A stretch of DNA of 64,000 nucleotides from Streptomyces celluloflavus (GCA_000720995.1 JOEL01000001.1:371686-435685); one strand, 5' to 3'; positions 24,871-34,121 are shown, counted from the stretch's first letter. Translations and numbers: made by a program. Notes: generated by a model not told the origin, from the letters alone.

Positions 24871-25722
24871 ATGGAGCTACGCACATTGCGCTATTTCGTG
24901 GCGGTCGCCGAAGAGCTCCACTTCGGCCGCGCGGCCGCCCGGCTGCATATGAGCCAGCCGCCGCTGAGCCGGGCGATCAAGCAGCTGGAGACGGAGATCG
25001 GCGCCACGCTGTTCGACCGGTCTTCCGCCGGTGTCACGCTCACTCCGGTGGGGGCGGTGCTGCTCGATGAGGCGCGCTCCCTGCTCGACCAGGCCGACCG
25101 CGTACGGGTACGCGTGGCCGCGGCGGCCGGTGCCGCGACCCTCACCGTCGGCATCCTGGGAGACAGCACCGACCCGGGCGTGACCCGGCTGGCCGGTGCC
25201 TACCGCCGGCGGCACCCGCATGTTGAGGTCCGCATCCGCGAGACCGACCTGACCGACCCCACCTGCGGCTTGCACGCCGGACTGGTCGACGTCGCCCTGA
25301 CCCGCGCGCCGTTCGACGAGACCGCCCTGACCGTGCACGAGCTGCGCGCCGACCCGGTGGGAGCGCTACTGCGCGCCGACGATCCGCTGGCCCGCCGCGA
25401 CGGTCTGAGGCTGGCCGACCTGGCCGACCGTCGCTGGTTCGTCTTCCCGGAGGGCACCGACTCCCTCTGGCAGTCGTACTGGAGCGGCGGAGAATCCCGT
25501 AAGGGGCCGGTGGTGCGCGCCGTCGTGGAATGTCAGCAAGCCGTTCTCTGGAACGGCACGGTCGGCGTGACACTCCTGGACCACCGGCCGGCAGCGGGGC
25601 TCACTGTGGTGCCGCTGACCGACATGGAGCCGAGCCGCGTGGTGGCGGCATGGAACGAGGGCGACACGAATCCACTGATCCGCTCGTTCGTCCAGATCGC
25701 GAGCACCGCCTACCGGCACTGA
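24871..25722 (+). CDS. LysR-family transcriptional regulator
   Basis: A 283-residue protein. The first 60 residues form the LysR winged helix (MELRTLRYFVAVAEELHFGR, HMSQPPLSRAIKQLE, GATLFDR). The rest is a two-lobed effector-binding domain (TLTVGILGDSTDPGVTRLAG onward). It starts at ATG 24871; longer upstream frames overlap the operator. It is divergent from the cupin gene, its probable target. The effector is not known. Confidence 0.93.
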   Translation: MELRTLRYFVAVAEELHFGRAAARLHMSQPPLSRAIKQLETEIGATLFDRSSAGVTLTPVGAVLLDEARSLLDQADRVRVRVAAAAGAATLTVGILGDSTDPGVTRLAGAYRRRHPHVEVRIRETDLTDPTCGLHAGLVDVALTRAPFDETALTVHELRADPVGALLRADDPLARRDGLRLADLADRRWFVFPEGTDSLWQSYWSGGESRKGPVVRAVVECQQAVLWNGTVGVTLLDHRPAAGLTVVPLTDMEPSRVVAAWNEGDTNPLIRSFVQIASTAYRH

Positions 25723-25880
25723 GCGCCTCACCGGTGGCACGCCGGCACGAACAGCACAATCGTCATACCGTGCACCGCCATCGTCGGTCTCGATCCACGA
25801 GATGGTGCTGCGGCCCCTATTCGCGGCCACGCCACGGGGGTGCTCTCCCAACGCGGCCTGCTCGCATTCGGCTTGGGAAT

Positions 25881-25894
25881 GCCCCGTAAGGGGC
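25881..25894. terminator. Short hairpin after benzoylformate decarboxylase gene
   Basis: GCCCC-gtaa-GGGGC forms a 5-bp stem 27 bases past the mdlC stop. The stem is short and no T-run follows, so it is only a weak terminator candidate. Confidence 0.3.
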
Positions 25895-25920
25895 GCCTCC
25901 GCAGGCTGGGCGCTTCCCGT

Positions 25921-27531
25921 TTACAACATCGCTTTCTGGGGTTGCGTGGGTACCACGATGACGGTGGTGGTGCCGGCGGTCAGGGCCGCCTTGAACTCCC
26001 TTTCCAGGTCCTGAGCGGTCTCCACGTCGACCGCGCGGCATCCGAAGCCGCGGGCCACGGAGGCGATGTCGAGCCCCGGCAGGTCGAGCCCTGGGACGCC
26101 CGGTGTCTCCTCCAGCACCGCGAACGATTTGAGGATGGAGTACTCGTGGTTGCGCATGACCACGTAGACGATCGGGAGGCTGTGCTGCGCCGCCGTCCAG
26201 ATGGCCTGTACGGAGTACTGGAAGGAACCGTCGCCGATCAGGCCGATCACCGGCCGTTCGACGCCCCGGTCCCGGTCGCCGAGTGCGACGCCCACCGCGG
26301 CGGGGGTGCCCCAGCCGATCCCGCCGCTGGCCGTGGCGAAGAACGATCCGGTGCTGACCGTCGGGAGCCATTCGACCTGCTGCGCCATCGTGGAGGTCGA
26401 TTCGTTGACGATGACGGCGTCGGGTGGCCGGACTCTGCTCAGGGCGGCAAAGACCTCCGGTGGGGTGAGCGTGCTGTTCGGCACCCGCGGCAGCTCACGG
26501 GGCCGCACCATCGGCTCCGGAGCGGTCCGCGCCGATCCCTCGGCGACCATGTCCAGGAGCAGCTCGATCGCCATCCGGGGATCGCCCAGGAGGCTGTCGC
26601 CCACCCGCGCCGCCGCGGCAACCTCCGGATCGCCGGTGAGGTGCAGGAGCTCCGTGCCCTCGGGGAGGTAGTCGCCGGGCACGTAGGGGTAGTACCGGAA
26701 CACCTCCGCGCCGATCACGGCCACCAAGTCGTGCCCCGCCAGCCGGTCGCCGATGGTCTTCACCGACATGCCGAGCGGGCCGCCGAAGAGGGGGTGGTTC
26801 TCGGGGAAGGATGCGCGGTCCAGCAGCGGGGCGCCGTAGACGGAAGCGCGCAGCTTCTCCGCCAGTGCGACGGCCGCGTCCCAGCCGCCGCTGCGGTCGA
26901 CCTCCGGCCCGAAGACCAGTGCCGGACGACGGCTTGCGGAGAGGCGATCGGCGAAGCCGCGCAGCCGCTCCGGGTCGGGGGCGAAGCGGTCGCTCACCGT
27001 TCGCACCCGGGCAAAACCGGACAGGGGCCGCTTCCAGTCGTCCATGGGAATCGACAGGTAGACCGGTCCCGCCGGCGGCTGCAACGCCTCCGCGTAGGCC
27101 CGCATGAATGCCTCGGGGACGTCTTCGGCGCGGGCCGGCTCATAGGACCATTTCACCCACGGCTTCGGCAGCGTGGTGGCCTCCCGGTTGCCGAGATACG
27201 GCTCACCGATCACCAGTTCCCGATGCTGCTGTCCCGAGGTGATGATCAGGGGTGTGTTTCCGTGGTGGGCCGCCACCAGGTTGCCCACGGCGTTGCCCAG
27301 CCCGGCCGAGGAGTGCACGTTGACCAGTGCGGGGCGCCGGGTCACCTGGGCGAAGGCGTCGGCCATCGCGATGACGGACGCCTCCTGGAGTGCCAGGACG
27401 TAGGCGAAGTCCTCGGGGAAATCCTGGAGGAAGGGCTGTTCGGTGGAGCCGGGATTACCGAAAACCGTGGTGAGTTTCAGGATGCGCAGCAGGTCGAAGG
27501 TCACGCTGCGGACGGTGGAGTTCTCAGTCAT
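25921..27531 (-). CDS. mdlC: Benzoylformate decarboxylase (ThDP-dependent)
   Basis: A 536-residue thiamine-diphosphate enzyme. It follows Pseudomonas MdlC closely: FGNPGSTEQPFLQDFPEDF with the active-site serine, ALQEAS with the ThDP glutamate, NVHSSAGLGN with a catalytic histidine near 73, VKWSYEPA, FPENHPLFGG with the second catalytic histidine near 284, and the ThDP motif GDGSFQYSVQAIWTAAQH. The reaction would be benzoylformate to benzaldehyde plus CO2 in mandelate-type catabolism. No mandelate dehydrogenase or benzaldehyde dehydrogenase gene is in the window, so it may act on a related 2-oxo acid. It starts at ATG 27531. Confidence 0.9.
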   Translation of the reverse strand: MTENSTVRSVTFDLLRILKLTTVFGNPGSTEQPFLQDFPEDFAYVLALQEASVIAMADAFAQVTRRPALVNVHSSAGLGNAVGNLVAAHHGNTPLIITSGQQHRELVIGEPYLGNREATTLPKPWVKWSYEPARAEDVPEAFMRAYAEALQPPAGPVYLSIPMDDWKRPLSGFARVRTVSDRFAPDPERLRGFADRLSASRRPALVFGPEVDRSGGWDAAVALAEKLRASVYGAPLLDRASFPENHPLFGGPLGMSVKTIGDRLAGHDLVAVIGAEVFRYYPYVPGDYLPEGTELLHLTGDPEVAAAARVGDSLLGDPRMAIELLLDMVAEGSARTAPEPMVRPRELPRVPNSTLTPPEVFAALSRVRPPDAVIVNESTSTMAQQVEWLPTVSTGSFFATASGGIGWGTPAAVGVALGDRDRGVERPVIGLIGDGSFQYSVQAIWTAAQHSLPIVYVVMRNHEYSILKSFAVLEETPGVPGLDLPGLDIASVARGFGCRAVDVETAQDLEREFKAALTAGTTTVIVVPTQPQKAML

Positions 27532-27729
27532 CGTTGCCGCCGACTTTCGTGCTGGGGCCGGGCATCGGGTGAGCGGCTCCGCCAGTGGCGGCGAGCGCTG
27601 CTCGGCGCGGGCTCGGGCGCCTACCTCGGCGTCGCGGGACGCCGGAAACGGTGCGACAGTCCGATCCTGCTCGACGGAGGCGTTTTCGTCGCGAATTGCG
27701 GTCCGTTCGGTGACGACGATTCGTTTGAT

Positions 27730-27774
27730 GGCAGTGACGGCAATGACGGCAATGACGGCAGTGACGGCTGCCAC
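27730..27774. repeat. 9-bp tandem repeats upstream of mdlC
   Basis: Four units GGCARTGAC (GGCAGTGAC, GGCAATGAC twice, GGCAGTGAC at 27730-27765) plus a degenerate fifth. They lie about 200 bases before the mdlC start in sequence with no supported gene. Likely replication slippage; copy number may vary between strains. Confidence 0.75.
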
Positions 27775-27899
27775 GGCTGCGATCTGCGGCGGTTGCCACG
27801 GCCGGCACGCCGGCACGCGCCAGGTGACCTGGACCGGCGTGGGCGTGCGGATCCGGCCCTGGCCGGTTGGCGGTGTCAGGTGCGGCGGCGGAGGGCGTC

Positions 27900-28045
27900 G
27901 GCGGTGAGGTCGGCGAGGGGGTGGCCGTCGACGGCTCGGTGTTCACCCGCTACAAGACACCGGCCTTCGTCGCCCCCGGCTACACCCCGACGTTCACACC
28001 GGTACCGCTGCGCAAGGACTTCGACCTCGACCCGCCGAAGGCCAG
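27900..28045 (+). pseudogene. Possible fragment of a beta-hydroxyacid dehydrogenase
   Basis: The plus frame reads VFTRYKTPAFVAPGYTPTFT then PVPLRKDFDL, resembling the region before the C-terminal helix of 3-hydroxyisobutyrate-dehydrogenase-like enzymes (RYK...F, x-KD-x-x-L). No start or stop of a whole gene exists and the frame runs antisense into the response regulator. Probably a gene relic; the family call is tentative. The rest of 27532-28087 shows no gene. Confidence 0.3.
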
Positions 28046-28087
28046 GCCAGGCACCGGCCGAGGCGGAGGCGGGCCCGCGCGTCTCCC

Positions 28088-28780
28088 TCAGCTGGCCTGT
28101 GCCCAGGCATACAGGTGCTCGGGCCGCCCCGTGTCGCCGTACTTGAGGGTCAGCCGGATACGGCCGGTACGTTCGAGGTGCTTGAGGTAGCGCTGGGCGG
28201 TGGAGCGGCTGACCCCGGCGCGTTCGGCGACCTCGTGGGCGGAGAGCGGGAGCCCGGCCTCGTCCAGGATCCGGCGGATCAGGTCGACGGTCGCCGCCGA
28301 GTGGCCCTTGGGCAGCTCGGAGTGCGGGGAACCGGGGGTCCGGAGGGCCGCGAAGATCCGGTCCACCTGCTCCTGCCCGGCCTCACCGCGCCCGCTGACG
28401 CCCTCGACGGTACGGCGCAGCGCGGCATAGCCGTCCAGCTTGGCGCGCAGCCCCGCGAACCCGAACGGCTTGACCAGGTATTGCAGCGCGCCGTACCGCA
28501 TCGCGGCCTGGACGGTGGCCACGTCGCGGGCCGCCGTCACCATGATCACGTCGGCGTGGTGGCCGAGCTGCCGCAGCCGTCGCACCAGGGTCAGGCCCGT
28601 CTCGTCCGGCAGGTAGTGGTCGAGCAGCACCAGATCGACCGGGGTGCGCTGCAACGTCGCCAGCGCCTGGGCCGCCGTATGGGCCCGGCCGGCGACGCGG
28701 AAGCCGGGCACCTGGGACACATACGCGGCATTGATCTCCGCGACGCGGAAGTCGTCGTCCACGACAAGGACATCGATCAC
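28088..28780 (-). CDS. CitB/DcuR-type response regulator
   Basis: A 230-residue response regulator. The receiver domain has VLVVDDDFRVAE at the start, the phosphorylated aspartate near residue 54 in LVLLDHYLPDETG, and the KPF lysine at about 104. The C-terminal part carries a helix-turn-helix (SAHEVAERAGVSRSTAQRYL) as in CitB/DcuR proteins. The GTG start overlaps the sensor stop by four bases (GTGA) with AGGAG upstream. The pair probably senses a small carboxylate or similar ligand and may control the divergent ABC transporter. Confidence 0.93.
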   Translation of the reverse strand: MIDVLVVDDDFRVAEINAAYVSQVPGFRVAGRAHTAAQALATLQRTPVDLVLLDHYLPDETGLTLVRRLRQLGHHADVIMVTAARDVATVQAAMRYGALQYLVKPFGFAGLRAKLDGYAALRRTVEGVSGRGEAGQEQVDRIFAALRTPGSPHSELPKGHSAATVDLIRRILDEAGLPLSAHEVAERAGVSRSTAQRYLKHLERTGRIRLTLKYGDTGRPEHLYAWAQAS

Positions 28781-30492
28781 GGTGACTCTCCTGCGGTCGT
28801 GAGCTGACGAAGGGGAAGACCGGCGTGGAGCGCCGTCTTCCGGGGGTGGAGGCCGGGTGACGGGAGGGCGGGGAAGGGGGCGTCGTCCCGGGCCAGCCGC
28901 TCGGGCGCGAGCGCCTCGGGCAGCACGACGGTGAAGACCGCCCCGCCGCCCGCGCGGGCGGTCACCCGGGCCATCCCGCCGTAGCGCTCGGAGAGCCGCC
29001 GCACCAGGGCGAGGCCGATACCCCGGCCCCGGGGGGAGCCGGTGGCGCTCTTCGTGGACCAGCCCTCGGCGAAGATCCGCTCGCGCGTCTCGGGCGGCAC
29101 CCCGGGCCCGGTGTCGCTGACCCGTACGACCGCGGTGGTGTCTTCCGCGCGGAGCTCCACCTCGACGAAGGGCTCGGCGCAGCGGCGCTCCGCGGTGGCG
29201 TCCAGTGCGTTGTCGATCAGATTGCCCAGGACGGTCACCAGGTCGCGGGGGTCGACCACCGCGTCGGGCAGCAGCGTCGCCGGGGAGATCCGCAGTGCGA
29301 CACCGCGCTCGGCGGCGATGGCCGCCTTGCCGACCAGCAGCGCGGACAGCAGCGGGTCGTGCACCCGCTCGGCGATCTGCTCCGCGGACGCCCGGTGGGC
29401 GCTGGCGACCTCCGCGACGAACTCCACCGCCATGTCGTACCGGCCCAGTTCGAGCAGTCCGCGGACCGTGTGCAGTTGGTTGGCGTGCTCGTGGTCCTGG
29501 GCCCGCAGGGCGTCCAGCAGGCCCTGGGTGCTGTCGAGTTCCCGGCCCAGTAGCTCCAGCTCGGTGCGGTCGCGCAGGGTCACCACGGCCCCGCCGTCGC
29601 TGGTCGCCACACGGTTGGCGACCAGCACCCGCCCGCCGCTGACGGCCAGCAGATCGCTGCCGTCCACCCGTCCCGCCAGGACGTCCGTGGTGCGGCCCGG
29701 CGGCAGCACCTCGTCCAGGGCGCGGCCCGCGGCGCCCGCGTCGAGCCCGAGCAGTCGCCCGGCCTCGTCGTTGACCAGCCGGATCCGGCCCTTCCGGTCG
29801 AAGGCGACCACCCCCTCCCGGATGCCGTGCAGCATCGCCTCGCGCTCGTCCAGCAGCGCGGAGATGTCGGCGGTGGCGACCCCGTGCGTACGGCGGCGCA
29901 GACTGCGGGCGACCCCCACCGCGGCCAGTACGCCGACCGCGAGCGCGGCGCCCGCGTACCGCAGCAGCCCGGGGATGGCGTTCAGTAGCAGCCCGTGCAC
30001 GCTGTCGTAGGCGATCCCGACCGAGACCGCGCCGACGATATCGCCGCCGGGGTCGCGCAGCGGCACCTTCGCACGGGCCGAGCGGCCCAGCGTGCCGGTG
30101 TCGATCTGCCGGACCTCCCGGCCGGCCAGGGTCCGGCCGGGGTCGGTGGAGACATGGCGGCCGATCTCGGCGGTGTTGGTGTGCGACCAGCGCACCCCGC
30201 GGGTGTCCATCACCACGATGTACAGCGCCCCGGTGGACCGGCGGATCTGCTCCGCCGCGGACTGGACCGGGCCGCGCGGCGTGGGCGCGGAGGCGGCCAG
30301 CTCGCGCGCCAGATCCGGGTCCGCGGCGGCGGTCTGGGCGATGGACAGCGCCCGGCGCATCGCCTGGTCGTCCAGCGCATGGCTGAACGGGGCGAGGAAC
30401 AGGCCGGTGGCCAGCACCATCACCCCCGTCGTGATCGCCACCTGCGCGATCAGGACCTGTGCGAAGACGCGACGGGGCCAGTGGATCCGCAT
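28777..30492 (-). CDS. CitA/DcuS-type sensor histidine kinase
   Basis: A 571-residue membrane sensor. It has a first membrane helix (about 12-34), an extracytoplasmic sensor domain (about 35-175, containing DTRGVRWSHTNTAEIGRHVS, typical of CitA/DcuS PAS sensors), a second helix (about 177-197), a cytoplasmic PAS (about 220-320), a dimerisation helix with the phospho-histidine near 334 in DHEHANQLHTVRGLLEL, and a HATPase domain (NLIDNALDA, SDTGPGVP, GRGIGLALV). It starts at ATG 30492. It is divergent from the ABC transporter operon, with both starts in the 30493-30719 gap. Confidence 0.93.
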   Translation of the reverse strand: MRIHWPRRVFAQVLIAQVAITTGVMVLATGLFLAPFSHALDDQAMRRALSIAQTAAADPDLARELAASAPTPRGPVQSAAEQIRRSTGALYIVVMDTRGVRWSHTNTAEIGRHVSTDPGRTLAGREVRQIDTGTLGRSARAKVPLRDPGGDIVGAVSVGIAYDSVHGLLLNAIPGLLRYAGAALAVGVLAAVGVARSLRRRTHGVATADISALLDEREAMLHGIREGVVAFDRKGRIRLVNDEAGRLLGLDAGAAGRALDEVLPPGRTTDVLAGRVDGSDLLAVSGGRVLVANRVATSDGGAVVTLRDRTELELLGRELDSTQGLLDALRAQDHEHANQLHTVRGLLELGRYDMAVEFVAEVASAHRASAEQIAERVHDPLLSALLVGKAAIAAERGVALRISPATLLPDAVVDPRDLVTVLGNLIDNALDATAERRCAEPFVEVELRAEDTTAVVRVSDTGPGVPPETRERIFAEGWSTKSATGSPRGRGIGLALVRRLSERYGGMARVTARAGGGAVFTVVLPEALAPERLARDDAPFPALPSPGLHPRKTALHAGLPLRQLTTAGESP

Positions 30493-30719
30493 GCGGTCCC
30501 CCTTGTCTCGGCGGCCCGGCGCAGCTTTGCGGAACCGACTCTTTCTGTTGGCCTCGGATCAACGCAACGTAAGCCGCCGCGGCCCGGCTGCCCAGCCCCC
30601 GTCGAACTTTTGTTGTTCTAGCGTGAGCAAAATGGGCACAACAGGGTTTGCGCGCAGAAAGACGGCTTGCGCCCACAAGGCTGCCGCTGTGGCCCCGCTC
30701 ACTCCTAGCCTCCCGCTCC
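30493..30719. promoter_or_regulatory. Divergent control region, sensor kinase / ABC transporter
   Basis: The 227-base gap should hold both promoters. A direct repeat TTGCGCgCA / TTGCGCcCA at 30648-30656 and 30667-30675 has a 19-base period, and TTTTGTTGTTCTAG (30607-30620) with GCACAACAGG (30636-30645) forms a weak inverted pair. Either could bind the response regulator; no assignment is firm. Confidence 0.4.
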
Positions 30720-31535
30720 ATGAACAGCCACACGAGCCCCGCCATCGAGCTACGGGGAGCGAGCAAGACCTTCCGCACCCCCTCGGGCGGACTGCACACC
30801 GCCGTCCGGGACCTGGACCTGACCGTCGGCCGCGGCGAGTTCGTCGCCGTGGTCGGCCCCACCGGATGCGGTAAGTCGACGACCCTGACCCTGGTCAGCG
30901 GCCTGGAGGAGCCCACCGAGGGCGACGTCCTGGTCGCCGGTGAACCGGTCCGCGGCATCGGCGACAAGGTCGGCTTCGTCTTCCAGCAGGACGCCGTCTT
31001 CCCCTGGCGCACCGTGCTGTCCAACGTGATGGCCGGCCCGCGCTTCCGCGGCGTACCCAAGGCCGAGGCCAGGGAACGGGCCCGTGAATGGCTCGCCCGG
31101 GTCGGTCTCGGCGCCTTCGAGGACCGCTACCCGCACCAGCTCTCCGGCGGCCAGCGCAAGCGCGTCGCCCTCGCCGCGACGTTCGTCAACGACCCCGAGA
31201 TCCTGCTCATGGACGAGCCGTTCTCCGCGCTCGACGTCCAGACCCGGGCCCTGATGTCGGACGAGCTGCTGGACCTGTGGTCCGGAACCGGCGCGTCCGT
31301 CGTCTTCGTCACCCATGACCTTGAAGAGTCCATCGCGCTCGCCGACAAGGTCGTCGTCATGACCGCCGGCCCGGCGACCGTCAAGGAGGTCTTCGCCATC
31401 GACCTGCCGCGGCCCCGCCGGGTCGAGTCGGTGCGGCTGGAGCCGCGGTTCCTGGAGATCTACCGGGAGATCTGGTCCTCGCTCGGCGAAGAGGTCCGCA
31501 TCACCCGCGAAAGGGGCGCCGCCCATGCCGCCTGA
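30720..31535 (+). CDS. NitT/TauT-type ABC transporter ATP-binding protein
   Basis: A 271-residue ATPase. Walker A is GPTGCGKST, Q-loop FQQDAVFPWRTVL, signature QLSGGQRKRVALA (K rather than M/Q at the QRxR position), Walker B ILLMDEPFSALD, and the switch histidine in FVTHDLEES. Such subunits energise import of nitrate, taurine, alkanesulfonates, pyrimidines or thiamine precursors. Its start at ATG 30720 follows a short leader. The permease gene overlaps its end by 11 bases. Regulation by the neighbouring two-component system is likely. Confidence 0.93.
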   Translation: MNSHTSPAIELRGASKTFRTPSGGLHTAVRDLDLTVGRGEFVAVVGPTGCGKSTTLTLVSGLEEPTEGDVLVAGEPVRGIGDKVGFVFQQDAVFPWRTVLSNVMAGPRFRGVPKAEARERAREWLARVGLGAFEDRYPHQLSGGQRKRVALAATFVNDPEILLMDEPFSALDVQTRALMSDELLDLWSGTGASVVFVTHDLEESIALADKVVVMTAGPATVKEVFAIDLPRPRRVESVRLEPRFLEIYREIWSSLGEEVRITRERGAAHAA

Positions 31536-32400
31536 GACCGCCATCGCACCGGCCGGCGCAGCCAAGCCCGACCCCGCCGGATCCCGTACGCAGGCCAGGG
31601 CCCGAGCCGCCCGGAACCACAAGCTCCTTGTCTACGGCGCCCGGATCCTGCTCCTCGTCGGACTGCTCGGCCTCTGGGAAGGGCTGGCCCGCGCCGACGT
31701 CATCGACCCCTTCAACTTCTCGATGCCGTCGAAGATCTGGGACCAGATCACCCAGTGGGCGCTCAACGGCACCCCGCAGGGCACCCTCGTGGAACAGATC
31801 TGGTACACGCTCTACGAGGCACTGCTCGGCTGGGTCATCGGCGTCCTCGCCGGTGTCGTCCTCGGCATCGCGCTCGGCCGGATCCGCTTCCTGGCCGATG
31901 TGCTCGGCCCCTACATCAAGGTCCTCAACGCCCTGCCGCGGATCGTCCTCGCCCCCATCTTCCTCATCTGGTTCGGCCTCGGACCGGCCTCGAAGGTCGC
32001 CTCCGCCGTGGTCCTGGTCTTCTTCCCGGTGTTCTTCAACGCCTTCCAGGGCGCCCGCGAGGTCGACCGCAACCTCGTCGCCAACTCCCGGATCCTCGGC
32101 GCCAGCAACCGCCAGGTCACCCTCCAGGTCGTCATCCCCTCCGCCACCTCCTGGATCTTCACCAGCCTGCACGTCAGCTTCGGCTTCGCCTTGATCGGCG
32201 CCATCGTCGGCGAGTACATCGGCGCGACGAAGGGCCTGGGCCTGCTGGTCTCCGCTTCCCAGGGCACCTTCAACGCCGCCGGCGTCTACGCGGCCATGGT
32301 CATCCTCGCCGTCGTCGCCCTGCTCGCCGAAGGGCTGCTGGCCTTCCTCGAAAAGCGGCTCTTCCGCTGGAAGCCGGACGACACCGGCGAAGCCCGCTGA
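31525..32400 (+). CDS. NitT/TauT-type ABC transporter permease
   Basis: A 291-residue membrane protein with about six helices and the EAA loop region (LGASNRQVTLQVVIPSATSW). The N-terminal ~35 residues are a hydrophilic extension, and helix 1 follows (LLVYGARILLLVGLLGLWEG). Its ATG lies inside the ATPase gene (11-base overlap), so the two are coupled. It would form the homodimeric channel for the substrate delivered by the lipoprotein below. Confidence 0.93.
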   Translation: MPPETAIAPAGAAKPDPAGSRTQARARAARNHKLLVYGARILLLVGLLGLWEGLARADVIDPFNFSMPSKIWDQITQWALNGTPQGTLVEQIWYTLYEALLGWVIGVLAGVVLGIALGRIRFLADVLGPYIKVLNALPRIVLAPIFLIWFGLGPASKVASAVVLVFFPVFFNAFQGAREVDRNLVANSRILGASNRQVTLQVVIPSATSWIFTSLHVSFGFALIGAIVGEYIGATKGLGLLVSASQGTFNAAGVYAAMVILAVVALLAEGLLAFLEKRLFRWKPDDTGEAR

Positions 32401-32437
32401 GCCCCCTTCCCCTCCGCCCCCTCACAAGGACGTGACC

Positions 32438-33460
32438 ATGCGCACCCAGCTCAAGATCTCCGCCGCCGTGGCCGCCGCGGCGCTCGCCCTCACCGGCCTG
32501 ACCGCCTGCGGCGGCTCCTCCTCGAACGCGGCCGCGGACGGCAAGGTCAAGATCATGGTGGGCGGCCTCGACAAGGTCATCTACCTCCCCGCCCGGCTCA
32601 CCCAGCAGCTCGGCTACTTCAAGGCCGAGGGCCTCGACGTCACCCTGCTCACCGAACCGGCCGGCGTCCAGGCCACCACCTCCCTGCTCTCCGGTGACGT
32701 CCAGGGCGTCGTCGGCTTCTACGACCACACCCTCGACCTCCAGGCGAAGAACAAGCAGGTCGAATCGGTGGTCCAACTGGCGCGGACCCCCGGCGAGGTC
32801 GAGGTGGTCTCCACCAAGGCCGCCGACGACATCAAGTCCCCCAAGGACTTCAAGGGCAAGACGCTCGGCGTCACCGGCCTCGGCTCGTCCACCGACTTCC
32901 TCACCAAGTACCTGGCGGTCAAGAACGGCGTCAAGACGGAGGAGTTCCACTCGGTCGCGGTCGGCGCCGGGCAGACCTTCCTCTCCGCCCTCCAACAGGG
33001 CTCCATCCAGGGCGGGATGACCACCGACCCGACCGTGGCCCAGGTCGTCGACAAGAAGCTCGGCAAGGTGCTCATCGACATGCGCACCCCCGAGGGCTCC
33101 CAGCAGGCACTCGGCGGCCTCTACCCCTCCTCCAGCCTCTACATGAACACGGACTGGGTGAACAGCCACAAGGACACCGTCCAGAAGCTCGCCAACGCCT
33201 TCGTCAAGACCCTCAAGTGGATGTCCGCCCACACGCCCGAGGAGATCGCCGCGAAGATGCCCGCCGACTACGCGCAGGGCGGCAAGGAGCTCTACGTCAA
33301 GGCCATCAAGGACACCCTCCCGATGTTCACCAAGGACGGTGTGATGCCCGCCGACGGCCCCGCGACCGTCGAGCGCGTCCTGAAGTCCTTCAACCCCAAC
33401 CTCAAGGACGCCACGATCGACCTGAAGAAGACCTACACCACCGAATTCGTCAAGAAATGA
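32438..33460 (+). CDS. NitT/TauT-type substrate-binding lipoprotein
   Basis: A 340-residue lipoprotein. The signal peptide ends in a lipobox LTAC followed by GGSSSN. The mature part is a type 2 periplasmic-binding fold of the NMT1/SsuA class (VMVGGLDKVIYLPARLTQQL region, LGVTGLGSSTDFLTKYL, GGMTTDPTVAQVV). The ATG at 32438 has AAGGA nine bases upstream; a GTG six bases earlier was rejected. It is the third gene of the transporter operon. The ligand cannot be read from sequence; NMT1-like members bind pyrimidines, amines or sulfonates. Confidence 0.92.
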   Translation: MRTQLKISAAVAAAALALTGLTACGGSSSNAAADGKVKIMVGGLDKVIYLPARLTQQLGYFKAEGLDVTLLTEPAGVQATTSLLSGDVQGVVGFYDHTLDLQAKNKQVESVVQLARTPGEVEVVSTKAADDIKSPKDFKGKTLGVTGLGSSTDFLTKYLAVKNGVKTEEFHSVAVGAGQTFLSALQQGSIQGGMTTDPTVAQVVDKKLGKVLIDMRTPEGSQQALGGLYPSSSLYMNTDWVNSHKDTVQKLANAFVKTLKWMSAHTPEEIAAKMPADYAQGGKELYVKAIKDTLPMFTKDGVMPADGPATVERVLKSFNPNLKDATIDLKKTYTTEFVKK

Positions 33461-33738
33461 GGACCGGTCAGGGAGCTGTGGCGCGGACGCGGTGACACTC
33501 CTGGCGGGCTTGGGCGGGTTGGGACAGCCGGGGGTATGCCGCGGTGGCGGGTAGGGGCGGGCGCCGGTCCGGACGGCGAGGAGTGACCGCATCGCGCGGA
33601 CGACCTGGGCAGATCGGCTGGTTCCGCCGAAACCGCCTGGCCCCGTTCCCGAGGCCGCCACGATCGCCACGCTCGCCGAGTTCAACGCGGTGACCGAGCG
33701 GTGGGGCGAGGCGGACGACGCCCGCCGCACCCGGTCCC

Positions 33739-33836
33739 GGCCCTGTTCTCGTACAGCTATGGCGCAAGGCCGGGAGAACAGGGCCTCCTCGGTGCTCGTG
33801 GGTCGCCACCCCGAGCTACCGAGGGGCCCTGTTCTC
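33739..33836. repeat. Three copies of a 12-bp element in alternating orientation
   Basis: GGCCCTGTTCTC occurs at 33739-33750 and 33825-33836, and its exact reverse complement at 33774-33785. The first pair makes a hairpin with a 23-base loop downstream of the transporter operon. The stretch 33461-33907 shows no supported gene, only a coding-like fragment (TLAEFNAVTERWGEADDA) near 33670-33720. Confidence 0.65.
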
Positions 33837-33907
33837 ATGCCTCTGCCCGGTCAGGATCACCCGGCCAGGGATCCTGTTCGATCAGAACCCGAGAGAAATA
33901 CGTCCTC

Positions 33908-34090
33908 TCAGGTTTTCAGGCCCCACAGCATGTCCCGGCCGAACACCCACTTCCGAAGCGGACTCCAGCCGGTTACCGGACGTTCGGCTTCCGGCCGATG
34001 GGGCCCGTCTTCGATTCCGATGCACGTGAAGTCCATCGCGCCGCCCTCGCGCTCGTAGCCCTGGCCCGCAGCAACGCACTTGTCGAGCAT
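33908..34090 (-). CDS. Small hypothetical protein
   Basis: A 60-residue frame with strong G/C at third codon positions, suggesting real coding. The sequence is hydrophilic with GYEREGGAMDFTCIGIEDGP and ends VFGRDMLWGLKT. No signal peptide, no recognised domain and no clear ribosome site. It lies downstream of the methyltransferase gene on the same strand, separated by a hairpin. It may be a gene fragment. Confidence 0.35.
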   Translation of the reverse strand: MLDKCVAAGQGYEREGGAMDFTCIGIEDGPHRPEAERPVTGWSPLRKWVFGRDMLWGLKT

Positions 34091-34121
34091 GTCGAAAGCC
34101 TCGACAGGTGCGTACCGGCAC

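Noticed and set aside
27730-27774. Tandem repeats as a CRISPR array
   Set aside because: Units are 9 bases with no spacers; simple tandem repeat.
25840-28146. 768-residue plus-strand frame
   Set aside because: Antisense of the benzoylformate decarboxylase, which has full ThDP motifs.
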